DNA of 64,000 bases, taken from positions 1 to 64,000 of the forward strand of contig JAHRWZ010000101.1 in the NCBI GenBank assembly GCA_019104865.1. The letters run 5' to 3'. Within the stretch, counting starts at the first letter, position 1. Every line of letters starts with the position of its first letter. This stretch comes from Castellaniella sp. Its GTDB lineage: Bacteria; Pseudomonadota; Gammaproteobacteria; Burkholderiales; Burkholderiaceae_B. A program made the position numbers and the translations under genes. This document shows positions 42,922-52,599 of the stretch, piece by piece. The notes beneath the pieces are model-generated. The model was not told the origin of the DNA and ran no database searches. It saw nothing but the letters and a program-made list of their open reading frames with translations.

Positions 42922-43572
42922 GTGAACGCCCACGCGCCCCGCCCGTCCCGCCAGCCCCCGCCGCCCGAGGCATTCCGGGTACGGGATGCCGCTTGGCACG
43001 AGGCATCCATCCGGCAGACCCTCCACCACTGGGATGGTCAATCCGATCTGTGGGTCTTCGGATATGGATCCCTGATCTGGCGCCCGGAATTCGCCTTCCT
43101 GGAAGCCCGACGGGCACGCATCCATGGCTACCACCGGTCCCTGTGCCTGTGGTCGCGCATCAATCGCGGGACGCCCGAATGTCCGGGGCTGGTTTTCGGC
43201 CTGGGTCTGGGTGGCTCCTGCACCGGCCGGGCCTACCGGATCGCCGCAGCTCGGGTACCGGAGATCATGCACGCCCTGTGGCAACGGGAAATGCCCAGCG
43301 CCGCCTATATTCCGCGCTGGCTCGACTGCCATACCGATGCCGGCCCCGTGGCGGGGCTGGTCTTCACCATGGACCGCCAGGATACCGGCTACGCGCCGGC
43401 CTTGTCGTTCGAACAGACAGTCGCCGTCATCCGCCAAGGGCACGGGCGCTACGGCGCCTGCACCGACTACGTCCTGCAGACGGCGCAGGCCCTGGATGCC
43501 GCAGGCATCGCGGACCGCCGGTTGCGCGCCATCGCCGGCGCGCTACGGGACACTGAACACTCCCCTTCCTGA
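42922..43572 (+). CDS. ChaC-like gamma-glutamylcyclotransferase
   Basis: A 216-aa protein of the ChaC family, which degrades glutathione to 5-oxoproline and Cys-Gly. It has the substrate-binding VFGYGSLIWRP near residue 46 and the Glu region further on. The start is GTG at 42922; a leading Pro/Ala-rich stretch of about 20 residues is not conserved in the family. It lies 9 bases before pdxH on the same strand. Confidence 0.85.
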   Translation: MNAHAPRPSRQPPPPEAFRVRDAAWHEASIRQTLHHWDGQSDLWVFGYGSLIWRPEFAFLEARRARIHGYHRSLCLWSRINRGTPECPGLVFGLGLGGSCTGRAYRIAAARVPEIMHALWQREMPSAAYIPRWLDCHTDAGPVAGLVFTMDRQDTGYAPALSFEQTVAVIRQGHGRYGACTDYVLQTAQALDAAGIADRRLRAIAGALRDTEHSPS

Positions 43573-43581
43573 ACAGGCATC

Positions 43582-44214
43582 ATGTCCATCGCCGATATCC
43601 GCCAGACTTACCAGAAATACGAACTGCTCGAATCCGCCGCGGCCGCCGATCCGTATACCCAGTTCGAACAGTGGTTCCAGCAGGCCCTGCACAGCGAAGT
43701 CCGCGAACCGACAGCGATGACGCTCGCCACCGCCGACGCGGCCGGCCGGCCCTCGGCCCGGATCGTGCTGCTCAAAGACTTCGACGTCCAGGGCTTCGTG
43801 TTCTACACCAACTATCAGTCGCGCAAAGGTCATGACCTGGCCGCCAATCCCCAGGCCAGCCTGCTGTTCTTCTGGCCGGAACTGGAACGCCAGGTACGCA
43901 TCGAGGGCGCGGTCACTCAGGTGGACGCGGCGGAATCCGATGTCTACTACGCCAGCCGGCCGCTGGGATCGCGCATTGGCGCCTGGGCCTCGCCCCAGAG
44001 CCAGCCGATCAGCCACGAGACGCTGGCAGCCCGGGTCCTGAACCTGACGCAGGAACTGGGCGAACACCCCACCCGCCCGCCACACTGGGGCGGTTATCGC
44101 CTGCGGGCCGAACAGATCGAATTCTGGCAGGGCCGGCCGTCGCGGCTGCACGATCGCCTGGTCTACACCCTGAACGCCGCAGGGGCCTGGAGCCTGGCGC
44201 GCCTGGCCCCCTGA
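43582..44214 (+). CDS. pdxH: Pyridoxamine 5'-phosphate oxidase
   Basis: FMN enzyme making pyridoxal 5'-phosphate. The 210-aa product contains the FMN-binding and substrate segments [55 protein letters not shown] and the C-terminal [16 protein letters not shown] with RLHDR. It overlaps the flavin reductase start by one base. Confidence 0.96.
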   Translation: MSIADIRQTYQKYELLESAAAADPYTQFEQWFQQALHSEVREPTAMTLATADAAGRPSARIVLLKDFDVQGFVFYTNYQSRKGHDLAANPQASLLFFWPELERQVRIEGAVTQVDAAESDVYYASRPLGSRIGAWASPQSQPISHETLAARVLNLTQELGEHPTRPPHWGGYRLRAEQIEFWQGRPSRLHDRLVYTLNAAGAWSLARLAP

Positions 44215-44753
44215 TGAGCGCGATGACAGCTTTCCCGACTCCCGCGGACTTCCCGTCCCTGTATTTCCGGTCGGCGCTGGGCCGGTTTCCCACCGGGGTC
44301 ACAATCGTGACGGCCGAACATCCGGACACCGGCGTCCCGCTGGGGCTGACGATCAGTTCCTTCAGTTCGGTGTCCCTGGACCCCCCCATGGTCTTGTGGG
44401 CGCTGACACACACCGCCTCGTCCCTGGCGGCATTCCTGTCGTTGGATCGCTACGTCATCCACGTTCTGTCGGCCAGCCAGATCGATCTGGCACGGCGCTT
44501 CGCCAAAGGCCCCCAGGCTGACCGTTTCACCGATTTGCCGCTGGATCGGGCCCCCAACGGCACTCTGATGCTGGGGGACACGCGCTGCGCAGCCTGGTTC
44601 GAATGCCACAACACACAACGCCATCGCGCCGGCGATCACACGATTTTCGTCGGTCAGGTCGAGCACTGCCACCGCCAGCTGCTGTCGCCCCTGATCTACC
44701 ACGCGGGGGACTTCGAACTGACCCCGGCAAGCGAACCGCTGTCGCGCAACTGA
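44214..44753 (+). CDS. Flavin reductase family protein
   Basis: A 179-aa split-barrel flavin reductase-like protein (FMN-binding). FPTGVTIVTAEHPDTG and GLTISSFSSVSLDPPMVLW are the conserved segments of the HpaC-like family. Members supply reduced flavin to monooxygenases or are stand-alone reductases; no partner monooxygenase is adjacent. The start is coupled to the pdxH stop (TGATG). Confidence 0.88.
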   Translation: MSAMTAFPTPADFPSLYFRSALGRFPTGVTIVTAEHPDTGVPLGLTISSFSSVSLDPPMVLWALTHTASSLAAFLSLDRYVIHVLSASQIDLARRFAKGPQADRFTDLPLDRAPNGTLMLGDTRCAAWFECHNTQRHRAGDHTIFVGQVEHCHRQLLSPLIYHAGDFELTPASEPLSRN

Positions 44754-44782
44754 CCCAGACCCCCGCATCTCCCGGATTTTTC

Positions 44783-45631
44783 ATGCACGACTACATCCTG
44801 ACACTTTCCTGCCCGGACCGGATGGGCATCGTCCACACCGTCACCGGCTGGCTGCTGAATCACCACGGCAACATCATTCACGCCCAGCAGTTCGGTGACC
44901 CCGACAGCCAGCAATTCTTTCTGCGCGTGCACTTTGCGCTGCCCGCCGAGGAAACGATCGGCGCGCTGCAGGACGATTTCGCCAGCGTGGCGGAACGCTT
45001 TGGCATGCAGTTCCAGATTCACGACGCGCGTCGCAAGGCGCGGCTGCTGATCCTGGTCAGCCGCCAGGGGCACTGCCTGAACGATCTGCTGTTCCGGGTA
45101 CAAAGCGGGCAGATGCCGGCGGAAGTGGCCGGCGTCGTCTCCAACCACCCCGACTTCCAGCCCCTGGCCCAGGCGCACGGCCTGCCCTTCCACCACCTGC
45201 CCGTCTCGGTGGATAACCGCGCCGGACAGGAACGGCGGATCCTGGATCTGGTTGAACACGAGCGGGTCGACCTGGTCGTGCTGGCGCGCTACATGCAGAT
45301 CCTGTCATCGGATCTTTGTGGCGCGCTGGAAGGCCGGGCCATCAACATCCACCACAGTTTCCTGCCCAGTTTCAAGGGCGCCCGGCCCTATTACCAGGCC
45401 CATGCGCGCGGGGTGAAGATCATCGGCGCGACCGCCCACTACGTGACCCGGGACCTGGACGAAGGCCCCATCATCGAACAAGACATCGAGCGCGTGGACC
45501 ACGCCATGGGCCCGCAGGAACTGACGCGCATCGGCAGCGACATCGAATCCGTGGTGCTGTCGCGCGCCGTGCGCTGGCATGTGGAACACCGGATCCTGCT
45601 CAACGGCAAGCGCACGGTGGTATTTCGGTGA
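44783..45631 (+). CDS. purU: Formyltetrahydrofolate deformylase
   Basis: Hydrolyses 10-formyl-tetrahydrofolate to formate and tetrahydrofolate. The 282-aa product has an N-terminal ACT domain (about 1-80) followed by a formyltransferase-fold domain with the NIHHSFLPSFKGARPY loop and the Asp region ATAHYVTRDLDEGPII. The start at 44783 gives the typical family N-terminus. Confidence 0.95.
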   Translation: MHDYILTLSCPDRMGIVHTVTGWLLNHHGNIIHAQQFGDPDSQQFFLRVHFALPAEETIGALQDDFASVAERFGMQFQIHDARRKARLLILVSRQGHCLNDLLFRVQSGQMPAEVAGVVSNHPDFQPLAQAHGLPFHHLPVSVDNRAGQERRILDLVEHERVDLVVLARYMQILSSDLCGALEGRAINIHHSFLPSFKGARPYYQAHARGVKIIGATAHYVTRDLDEGPIIEQDIERVDHAMGPQELTRIGSDIESVVLSRAVRWHVEHRILLNGKRTVVFR

Positions 45632-45649
45632 CGGCTGTCCTGCGGAAAT

Positions 45650-45667
45650 GGGCGGGCAGGCCCGCCC
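45650..45667. terminator. Possible terminator hairpin between purU and the MaoC gene
   Basis: GGGCGGG and CCCGCCC pair in a 7-bp perfect stem with a CAGG loop, between the convergent purU and MaoC stops. There is no T tract, so factor-independent termination is uncertain. Confidence 0.4.
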
Positions 45668-45673
45668 CGGCCA

Positions 45674-46123
45674 TCACGCGCGGCCGGGCAGTTCCAGTTC
45701 AAACAGGCTGGTGACTTCGACTTCCAGCACCTGTTCGTCGGCCTGGTTGAACAGGCGCCAGGTCCAGCGCATGATGCCCAGATCCTCACGGCTGGAGGAT
45801 ATCCGCTTGGAATCCACCGTCGCCTCCAGCCGCAGCTGGTCGCCCGGGCGCACCGGCAGGATCCAGCGCAGCCGTTCCAGGCCGGGTGAGCCGAAGGACT
45901 CGGAATCGTGCAGCGCGGATTCGAACGCCATGCGCATGGCCAGGCCGCAGGTCATCCAGCCGCTGGCGATCAGACCGCCCCAGCGGCTGTCGCGGGCGCG
46001 CTTCTCATCGACGTGGAACCATTGCGGGTCATAACTGCGGGCAAAGGCCAGCATTTCCGCTTCGGTCACAGTCACGGGCCCATGGCGAATAACCATGCCC
46101 GGTTCGAATTCCTTGAATTTCAT
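45674..46123 (-). CDS. MaoC-like hydratase/acyl-dehydratase domain protein
   Basis: A 149-aa single hot-dog protein. The hydratase motif region is FARSYDPQWFHVDEKRA, with the Asp and His of the dyad at about 32 and 37, followed by GLIASGWMTCGLAMRM. The family includes (R)-enoyl-CoA hydratases and related dehydratases. It is divergent from boxR, so it could be part of box-region control, but its role is not evident. The start is preceded by a weak AGGA. Confidence 0.82.
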   Translation of the reverse strand: MKFKEFEPGMVIRHGPVTVTEAEMLAFARSYDPQWFHVDEKRARDSRWGGLIASGWMTCGLAMRMAFESALHDSESFGSPGLERLRWILPVRPGDQLRLEATVDSKRISSSREDLGIMRWTWRLFNQADEQVLEVEVTSLFELELPGRA

Positions 46124-46221
46124 AGCGGTTATCCAGGAAAATCCTAGATACAGAACACAATCGGTCAGTTTAACTGGTTCTCACTCACTTGCCGGATATG
46201 ACCGTTATTGGATAGCCAGCC

Positions 46222-46260
46222 CTGATTTAATGCACTAAAATTCTTATCATGCATTAAAAT
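46222..46260 (+). promoter_or_regulatory. boxR promoter with two TGCA operator repeats
   Basis: CTGATT (46222-46227) and TATCAT (46245-46250) are spaced by 17 bases and fit a promoter. ATGCACTAAAAT (46230-46241) lies in the spacer and ATGCATTAAAAT (46249-46260) begins at the end of the -10; the copies match at 11 of 12 bases with a 19-base period. TGCA-containing direct repeats are the reported binding sites of the BzdR/BoxR family, so autoregulation is likely. The boxR ATG follows within 10 bases, leaving a very short leader without a Shine-Dalgarno. Confidence 0.6.
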
Positions 46261-46269
46261 GTAATTACG

Positions 46270-47205
46270 ATGATTGATGAGACTGAACCACTGGTGGTGC
46301 GCGACCGATCGGACCTGGACACCGGGCGCAATCCATTCCTGATCACCCTGGGCGAACACGTCCGTGCGCTGCGTGCGAGGCGTGGCCTGACACGTAAGGC
46401 CACCGCGCTCGCGTCCGGCGTGTCCGAGCGGCATCTGGCCAACCTCGAAAGCGGCGTCGGCAACGCATCCATTCTGGTGCTGCTTCAGGTCACGCAGGCG
46501 CTGCAATGCACGCTCGCCGAGCTCATCGGCGACGTCACCACATCGTCGCCGGAATGGCTGCTCATCCGCGAACTGCTGGAAACCAAGGACGAGGCCACCT
46601 TGCGCAAGGTCCGTCTGGCCATCGGTGAGATGCTGGGCACCGGCGGGCAGAGCCCGCAACGCAGCTCCCGCATCGCCCTGATCGGGCTGCGTGGCGCCGG
46701 CAAATCGACGCTGGGCAGACTGCTGGCCAGCGACCTGGGATTTCCCTTCATCGAACTGAGCCGGGAGATCGAAAAATTCGCCGGCTGTTCGGTCGCCGAG
46801 ATCCAGTCCCTCTATGGCATGAACGCCTATCGCCGCTACGAGCGCAGAGCGCTGGAGGAAACCCTCCAGATCTACTCCGAAGGCGTGTTCGCCACGCCGG
46901 GCGGACTGGTTTCCGAGCCCTCGACCTTCAACCTGCTGCTGTCCTACTGCACGACAGTCTGGCTCCAGGCCAGTCCGGAAGACCACATGAAACGGGTCAT
47001 CGCCCAAGGCGATCTCAGGCCGATGTCCGCCAACCCGGAAGCCATGCAGGACCTCAAGGACATTCTCGCGGGCCGGCAGGCGTTCTATTCCAAAGCGGAA
47101 TTCCACATCAATACCAGCGGACAGCCGCTGGACCAGACCTTCCAGATCCTGCGCCGCACCGTCCGCGCGGTCGTCAATCCCAGAGTTCCGGCCAGCGTGG
47201 AATAA
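46270..47205 (+). CDS. boxR: BoxR benzoyl-CoA-responsive regulator (HTH plus shikimate kinase-like domain)
   Basis: Repressor of the box pathway. The 311-aa product has an N-terminal XRE-type HTH (about 28-80, LTRKATALASGVSERHLANLE) and a C-terminal shikimate-kinase-like domain from about 135, with an intact Walker A GLRGAGKSTLG. This two-domain layout is characteristic of BzdR and BoxR, where the kinase-like domain binds benzoyl-CoA as inducer. Position next to the box genes and TGCA sites in its own and both box promoters support the call. Confidence 0.93.
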   Translation: MIDETEPLVVRDRSDLDTGRNPFLITLGEHVRALRARRGLTRKATALASGVSERHLANLESGVGNASILVLLQVTQALQCTLAELIGDVTTSSPEWLLIRELLETKDEATLRKVRLAIGEMLGTGGQSPQRSSRIALIGLRGAGKSTLGRLLASDLGFPFIELSREIEKFAGCSVAEIQSLYGMNAYRRYERRALEETLQIYSEGVFATPGGLVSEPSTFNLLLSYCTTVWLQASPEDHMKRVIAQGDLRPMSANPEAMQDLKDILAGRQAFYSKAEFHINTSGQPLDQTFQILRRTVRAVVNPRVPASVE

Positions 47206-47240
47206 CGCCCTCCCGGGGCCTGGCCATCGAGACATCCAAC

Positions 47241-48035
47241 ATGACGCACCCGAGTTCCGTATCCGTGAACCACGCAGCCAACGGAATCAGCGAAGTTCAA
47301 ATGACGCGCCCGCAGGTCTACAACGCCTTCGACGAAACCATGATCGCCGAACTCGATCAGGCATTTGCCGCGCTCGCCGTCGACCCTGCCGTCCGCATCG
47401 TCGTCCTGTCAGGCGCGGGAAAGCATTTCAGCGCGGGCGCGGACCTGCAGTGGATGCGGCGCCAGGGCCAGGCATCCGAGGCGGAAAACCACGCCGATGC
47501 CCTGCGATTTGCGCGGATGCTGGAACGCATCGCGAACTTTCCCAAGCCGACCATCGCCCGCGTGCAGGGTGCCGCACTCGGCGGGGGGGTCGGCCTGACC
47601 TGTTGCTGCGACATCGCCCTGGCGGCGGACAGTGCCAGCTTCGCCGTCAGCGAGGCCAGATTCGGCCTGATCCCGGCCATCATCGGCCCCCATCTGGTCA
47701 ATGCCGTCGGCCACCGCCAGGCCCGGCGGCTGGCGTTGACCGCCGCAAGAATCGATGCCGCCGAGGCGCTGCGCATCGGCCTGATCCATCGTACTGTACC
47801 CGTCGCCGAACTGGATGAGGCGATCCAGGCGGTGGCGATCGAACTGCTGGGTGCGGGCCCTCAGGCCCAGCGGGCCATCAAGGAATATCTCACCCAGCTG
47901 CCGCTTGGTCCGGTGGAGGCGCAAACGCTGGAACACAGCGCCGCCACCAACAGCCGGATCCGGAGCACCCCCGAAGCACAGGAAGGGTTCGCGGCATTCC
48001 TGGAAAAATGCCCGGCTCCGTGGGCGGTTTCCTGA
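47241..48035 (+). CDS. Enoyl-CoA hydratase/isomerase family protein of the box cluster
   Basis: A 264-aa crotonase-fold protein. GGGVGLTCCCD replaces the usual GGGCEL, and the second Glu is kept in the FAVSEARFGLIP segment. This pattern is shared with methylglutaconyl/carboxygeranoyl-CoA hydratases rather than ordinary short-chain hydratases. It is 35 bases after boxR on the same strand and could hydrate the dehydroadipyl-CoA product of the box pathway. Convergent with boxA. Confidence 0.85.
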   Translation: MTHPSSVSVNHAANGISEVQMTRPQVYNAFDETMIAELDQAFAALAVDPAVRIVVLSGAGKHFSAGADLQWMRRQGQASEAENHADALRFARMLERIANFPKPTIARVQGAALGGGVGLTCCCDIALAADSASFAVSEARFGLIPAIIGPHLVNAVGHRQARRLALTAARIDAAEALRIGLIHRTVPVAELDEAIQAVAIELLGAGPQAQRAIKEYLTQLPLGPVEAQTLEHSAATNSRIRSTPEAQEGFAAFLEKCPAPWAVS

Positions 48036-48049
48036 CCCGTCCGCCTTTT

Positions 48050-49354
48050 TCAATAAGTCTCGAAATGCATGCGCCCCTGTTCCCTTAAGCCTGCGCTCAG
48101 CTCCTGCCAGCTCTGGCCGCTGGCCTCGACGATATCCTTCATCGCCGCAAGCGTGCCGTGCTCCATGCCCTTGAGGCCGCACACGTAGATATGGGTATTC
48201 GGGTCCTGCAGCAGGGTCAGCACATCGGATGCCCGCTCGACGATCAGGTCCTGGACATGGCGCTTGGGCTGATCCGGTTCACGCGAGAGGGCCAGATTGA
48301 TGTCGATGAACCCCTTGGGCAGACCCATGAGCGGCCCGAAGTACGGTAGCTCGTGCTGGGTGCGCGCACCGAAGAACAGCATGAGCCGGCCCTGAAACTC
48401 GCTGCGCTTGGTCAGGCGGCGGCAGCGCTCCGTCATGGCGCGCATGGGAGCCGCGCCTGTTCCGGTGCAGATCATCAGCAGATTGGCCCGATCCAGATTG
48501 GGCATCAGGAATGTGGCGCCCAGCGGCCCGATGACCCGGACCTTGTCGCCCCGGCGCAGATCGCACAGATAACTGGAGCACACCCCCGCCACTGGATTGC
48601 CGTCATAGTCGCTGGTCACGCGCTTGACCGTCAGCGACAGATTGTTGTAACCGGGGCGCTCTCCATCCCTGGGGCTGGCGATCGAATACTGCCGTGCGTA
48701 GTAGGGACGGCCGCGGGCATCCAGCCCCGGCGGGAAAACAGCGATGGACTGCCCTTCCAGCACGGGAAACGGCAGCGACTCGAAATCCAGAACGATATGA
48801 TGGATATCGCTTTCGGCATTGTCGTCGCTGATGCGATAGTTGCCCGCCACGGTCGCCTCGGCGACGTTCTTGTGCGTGTACAGATTGACGTAGGGATGCG
48901 CGGCGCTCCAGGGTGGAACGCTGGAACCCGCAGTGGTTGCCGGCTGCCCCTCGATCAGCTCATCTCCCGGCTTCAGCTCGCCGACCACGCCGCCATCCGG
49001 CGTACCGGCGGCCGCCAAAGTCCCTTGCCCCTCCTCCCGGCGCCCACCGGTCGGGATTTCCACGGCATTCTCGGGCAAGGTTTTTTCCACCGGCAGAGAC
49101 ATCCATTCGAACTGTTCGTCGATCGGATAGGGTTCCTGGGCCAGCACACGGATCCAGTTGTCGATCGCCCCGGTCGGGCAAACCGGGAGACAGGCCTGAC
49201 AGGCCATGCAGACATCGGGCTTGACGACATAGTTGTTGGCGTCATGCGTGATGGCGTCGATGGGGCAGGCTTCTTCGCAGGAATTGCACCGGATGCAGAT
49301 CTCCGGATCGATGAGGTGCTGCTTCATGACCTCGATTTGCGTGCTCTCTGACAT
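48050..49354 (-). CDS. boxA: Benzoyl-CoA 2,3-epoxidase reductase subunit BoxA
   Basis: NADPH-dependent iron-sulfur flavoprotein supplying electrons to BoxB. The 434-aa product has two N-terminal 4Fe-4S clusters (Cys20, 23, 26, 30 and Cys49, 52, 55, 59), a linker of about 90 residues, and a ferredoxin-NADP-reductase-like domain with YARQYSIASPRDGE and CTGTGAAPMRAM. GGAG precedes the start. It is the last gene of boxC-boxB-boxA, 55 bases after boxB. Confidence 0.95.
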   Translation of the reverse strand: MSESTQIEVMKQHLIDPEICIRCNSCEEACPIDAITHDANNYVVKPDVCMACQACLPVCPTGAIDNWIRVLAQEPYPIDEQFEWMSLPVEKTLPENAVEIPTGGRREEGQGTLAAAGTPDGGVVGELKPGDELIEGQPATTAGSSVPPWSAAHPYVNLYTHKNVAEATVAGNYRISDDNAESDIHHIVLDFESLPFPVLEGQSIAVFPPGLDARGRPYYARQYSIASPRDGERPGYNNLSLTVKRVTSDYDGNPVAGVCSSYLCDLRRGDKVRVIGPLGATFLMPNLDRANLLMICTGTGAAPMRAMTERCRRLTKRSEFQGRLMLFFGARTQHELPYFGPLMGLPKGFIDINLALSREPDQPKRHVQDLIVERASDVLTLLQDPNTHIYVCGLKGMEHGTLAAMKDIVEASGQSWQELSAGLREQGRMHFETY

Positions 49355-49409
49355 CACGGCTCTCCATGCCGGCCATGGCCGCGCGCCGTACCGGCGCACG
49401 GCCCGGCGC

Positions 49410-50837
49410 TCAGTTGAAACGAACGTACTCGAAATCCACCGGCTGGCGGTTGATGCCGATGACCGGCGGCGCGATCCAGTTGGCGAATTTGCCGGGCTCG
49501 GCCACACGCCCCATCAACGACGCCACGAAGGCACGGTCTTCCGCGGTCGGCAGCCACTCGTCCTGATGCACGCGCCATTGTTCCTCGGTCAGCAGATGTC
49601 CATCCGGCGACACCCGGATCTCGGACAGCGAGCCGATCTTGCGATTGAAAGCCTTGTGCGGCGTGATCAGGCGAAAATCGATGCCGTGCTTTTCCAGCAC
49701 CCGGTTCCAGCGGCTCACACCGCCCACCGAATCCTTGATGAAGTCGTCGCGCAGCACTTCATTGAGGGCATTGAGCATCGGCACCTCGACCTCGCGCAGC
49801 TGGCCGTCGATGACTTTGAGGACGCGATAGGTGTCATTTTTCAGCTGATGATCGTCCGTACGCTTGCTTTCTTCATAGCGGCCCTTCAGCCCCGCGCTGT
49901 AATACGTGGCCGCGTTCGAAGACTCGTCGGCGCCGAACAGGTCGATCGTGACGCTGAAGTGGAAGTTCAGGTAACGCTGGATGGTCGGCAGATCGATCAC
50001 GCCCGCTTTGCGCAACACGGCGGGATCGTCTGTCTTGAGTTCGTTCATCATTTCGGCGGTTCGCTGCACGACGCGGGATACTCCCGACTCGCCGACGAAC
50101 ATGTGATGCGCTTCCTCGGTCAGCATGAAGCGGGTCGTGCGTGCCAGGGGATCGAAGCAGGACTCGGTGAGCGCGCTGAGCTGGAATTTGCCGTCGCGGT
50201 CGGTGAAATACGTGAACATGTAGAAGGCCAGCCAGTCCGGGGTCTTCTCGTTGAATGCGCCCAGGATGCGCGGGCTGTCCTCGCTGCCCGAATTGCGCTG
50301 CAGCAGCGCATCGGCTTCCTCGCGGCCATCGCGGCCGAAATAGCGGTGCAGCAGATAGGCCATGGCCCACAAATGGCGGCCTTCCTCGACATTGACCTGG
50401 AACAGGTTGCGCAGATCATACAGAGACGGCGCCGTCAGCCCAAGGTGGCGCTGCTGCTCGACCGAGGCGGGTTCCGTGTCGCCCTGGGTGACGATGATGC
50501 GCCGCAGGTTCGCGCGGTACTCGCCGGGGGCGTCCTGCCAGACGTCCTTGCCCTTGTTCTCGCCAAAATGCATCTTGCGCTGACCGTCCTGCGGCGTCAG
50601 GAAGATACCCCAGCGATAATCCGGCATCTTCACGTGGTCGAAATGGGCCCAGCCATCGGGATTGACACTGGTTGCCGTGCGCAGGTAGACATCGAAGCCA
50701 TGCGAACCGTCCGGCCCCATGCTCTGCCACCAGTTCAGGTAATTGGGCTGCCAGTGCTCCAGGGCGCGCTGCAAGGCGCGGTCCTCGGACAGGTTCACGT
50801 TGTTGGGGATCTTCTGGGAATAATCGATACCAGTCAT
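49410..50837 (-). CDS. boxB: Benzoyl-CoA 2,3-epoxidase oxygenase subunit BoxB
   Basis: Diiron oxygenase forming 2,3-epoxybenzoyl-CoA. At 475 aa it has the family length. It starts MTGIDYSQKIPNNVNLSEDR and carries a metal-ligand helix (EEAHHMFVGESG, about residue 240) and others such as NVEEGRHLWAMAY. AGGAGACAG precedes the start. The deduced sequence resembles BoxB throughout and nothing appears truncated. Confidence 0.97.
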   Translation of the reverse strand: MTGIDYSQKIPNNVNLSEDRALQRALEHWQPNYLNWWQSMGPDGSHGFDVYLRTATSVNPDGWAHFDHVKMPDYRWGIFLTPQDGQRKMHFGENKGKDVWQDAPGEYRANLRRIIVTQGDTEPASVEQQRHLGLTAPSLYDLRNLFQVNVEEGRHLWAMAYLLHRYFGRDGREEADALLQRNSGSEDSPRILGAFNEKTPDWLAFYMFTYFTDRDGKFQLSALTESCFDPLARTTRFMLTEEAHHMFVGESGVSRVVQRTAEMMNELKTDDPAVLRKAGVIDLPTIQRYLNFHFSVTIDLFGADESSNAATYYSAGLKGRYEESKRTDDHQLKNDTYRVLKVIDGQLREVEVPMLNALNEVLRDDFIKDSVGGVSRWNRVLEKHGIDFRLITPHKAFNRKIGSLSEIRVSPDGHLLTEEQWRVHQDEWLPTAEDRAFVASLMGRVAEPGKFANWIAPPVIGINRQPVDFEYVRFN

Positions 50838-50879
50838 GGTGCTGTCTCCTAGTGGAATTGCTGAACTGTTCGCATCGAA

Positions 50880-52541
50880 TCAGACGCGGACCCAGTCAAA
50901 GTTGGCTTTTTCGCCCTTGCCATACACCTTCAGTGCGCCCTTCTCGCCCGCCGCATTGGGGCGGTAGAAAATCCAGTTCTGCCAGGCGGTGAGCCGGCCG
51001 AACACACGCGTTTCCATGGTCTCCTGACCGCCAAACCGGAGATTGGCCTCCAGCCCCGTCAGCGCATCCGGGGAAAGCGCGGCGCGCTCTTCGAGCAGCA
51101 GCCGGATCTCCTCGTCCCAGTCCAGTTCGTCGAGCGTGAAGGTCACCAGTCCGAGGTCCTCGGCCTCACGCGCGGACAACAGCGTCTCGGCGCGTGCGCG
51201 CAAAGGCTCGAGAGCCGCTTCCTCGCTGTGAAACCGCGCACGCAGGCGCGACTGGCCATCGACCCGGGGATAGCTGCCGAAGTTCATGGCGCTCAGGGCA
51301 ACCACCGCGGGCCGCTCGACGGAGGTTTCATCGAGCATATAGCTACGGTCGCAGGCCAGCGCGATTTCGAAGAGCGTACCGACGAAGCACGAACCTGGCT
51401 CCACCAGGGCAAACAGCGAGCGGGACGTGACTTCCAGACGCGCCAGCGTGCGGCGCAACATGCCGACGGTTTCGCGCGCGAACCAGTGGCTGTCCCCCAG
51501 CCGCGCGAGTACGCCGTCGACTTCCAGCATGCGATTGGCATCCCCCTGGCTGCGCAACACCCAGGTGCCGATCTCCGGCTCGTTGGTGCGCATCTGCAGG
51601 ATGGCATCATCGAGTTCGCGGGCAAACTGCAGAGGCCACCAGGCCGCACCCTGCGCGACGATCGCCGCCGGGTCCATGGCCACATCGCCATCCGGCCCGC
51701 GCAACAACCAGTTGGCCACACGGTTCTCGCGGTCGATCGTGACTTCGACGTGACGATAGATCAGACGATCCACCCCGTCTTCGCGTTCGATCCGGGTCAG
51801 TGCCACACCCTGCGCATCCGCGGGACGATCGCTCTGCAAGGCCAGCTCCGCCGCCCGGGCCATCACTTCCTGCTGGAAATGGGCGGGCTTGATCAGATCG
51901 TCCACCAGGCGCCAGCTCTTGGCACGCTGTCCGCGCACCCCTTCGGTCAGCGTGCAGAAAATATCCGCCCGATCGTGGCGCACCTTGCGCTTGTCGGTGA
52001 CGCGTGTCAGCCCGCCCGTCCCGGGCAGCACACCGAGCAACGGCACTTCGGGCAACGACACCGCCGAGGAATTGTCATCGATCAACAGGATCTGATCGCA
52101 GGACAACGCCAGTTCGTAACCACCGCCCGCGCAGGCGCCATTGACGGCGGCAATGAACTTCAAGCCGCTATGGCGGCTGGAATCCTCCATGCCATTACGC
52201 GTCTCGTTGGTGAACTTGCAGAAATTGACTTTCCACGCGTGGGTGGAAAGGCCCAGCATGAAAATGTTGGCGCCCGAACAGAAGATGCGGTCCTTCAGGC
52301 TGGTCACCACCACGGTGCGGACCTCCGGGTGCTCGAAGCGGATGCGCTGCAAGGCGTCGTGGAGCTCGATGTCCACGCCCAGATCATAGGAATTCAGTTT
52401 GAGGCGATAGCCGGACTTGAGGCCGCCATCCTCGGCCACGTCCATGGCCAGGGTTGCGACTGCGCCGTCGAAAGAAAGCGACCAGTGCCGATACTGGCTG
52501 GGGTCGGTGCGGTAATCGATTCGCTGGACATTTTGGCTCAT
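50880..52541 (-). CDS. boxC: 2,3-epoxybenzoyl-CoA dihydrolase BoxC
   Basis: Ring-opening enzyme that converts 2,3-epoxybenzoyl-CoA and two waters to 3,4-dehydroadipyl-CoA semialdehyde and formate. The 553-aa length is about twice a crotonase, with two crotonase-like halves: the first has FCSGANIFMLG and AVNGACAGGGYELALSCD, the second ALVEPGSCFVGTLFEIALACD. The start at 52541 has GGAGAGATG upstream; the frame continues further but adds no family sequence. First gene of the minus-strand box operon. Confidence 0.97.
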   Translation of the reverse strand: MSQNVQRIDYRTDPSQYRHWSLSFDGAVATLAMDVAEDGGLKSGYRLKLNSYDLGVDIELHDALQRIRFEHPEVRTVVVTSLKDRIFCSGANIFMLGLSTHAWKVNFCKFTNETRNGMEDSSRHSGLKFIAAVNGACAGGGYELALSCDQILLIDDNSSAVSLPEVPLLGVLPGTGGLTRVTDKRKVRHDRADIFCTLTEGVRGQRAKSWRLVDDLIKPAHFQQEVMARAAELALQSDRPADAQGVALTRIEREDGVDRLIYRHVEVTIDRENRVANWLLRGPDGDVAMDPAAIVAQGAAWWPLQFARELDDAILQMRTNEPEIGTWVLRSQGDANRMLEVDGVLARLGDSHWFARETVGMLRRTLARLEVTSRSLFALVEPGSCFVGTLFEIALACDRSYMLDETSVERPAVVALSAMNFGSYPRVDGQSRLRARFHSEEAALEPLRARAETLLSAREAEDLGLVTFTLDELDWDEEIRLLLEERAALSPDALTGLEANLRFGGQETMETRVFGRLTAWQNWIFYRPNAAGEKGALKVYGKGEKANFDWVRV

Positions 52542-52599
52542 GTCATCTCTCCATGAAAATGAATTATTGTGCATCTCTTCAATGCGACCTGAATTTTTA

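Noticed and set aside
48003..48049. Possible hairpin between the box enoyl-CoA hydratase and boxA
   Set aside because: Only a 5-bp GGCGG/CCGCC pairing with a long loop; too weak to call a terminator.
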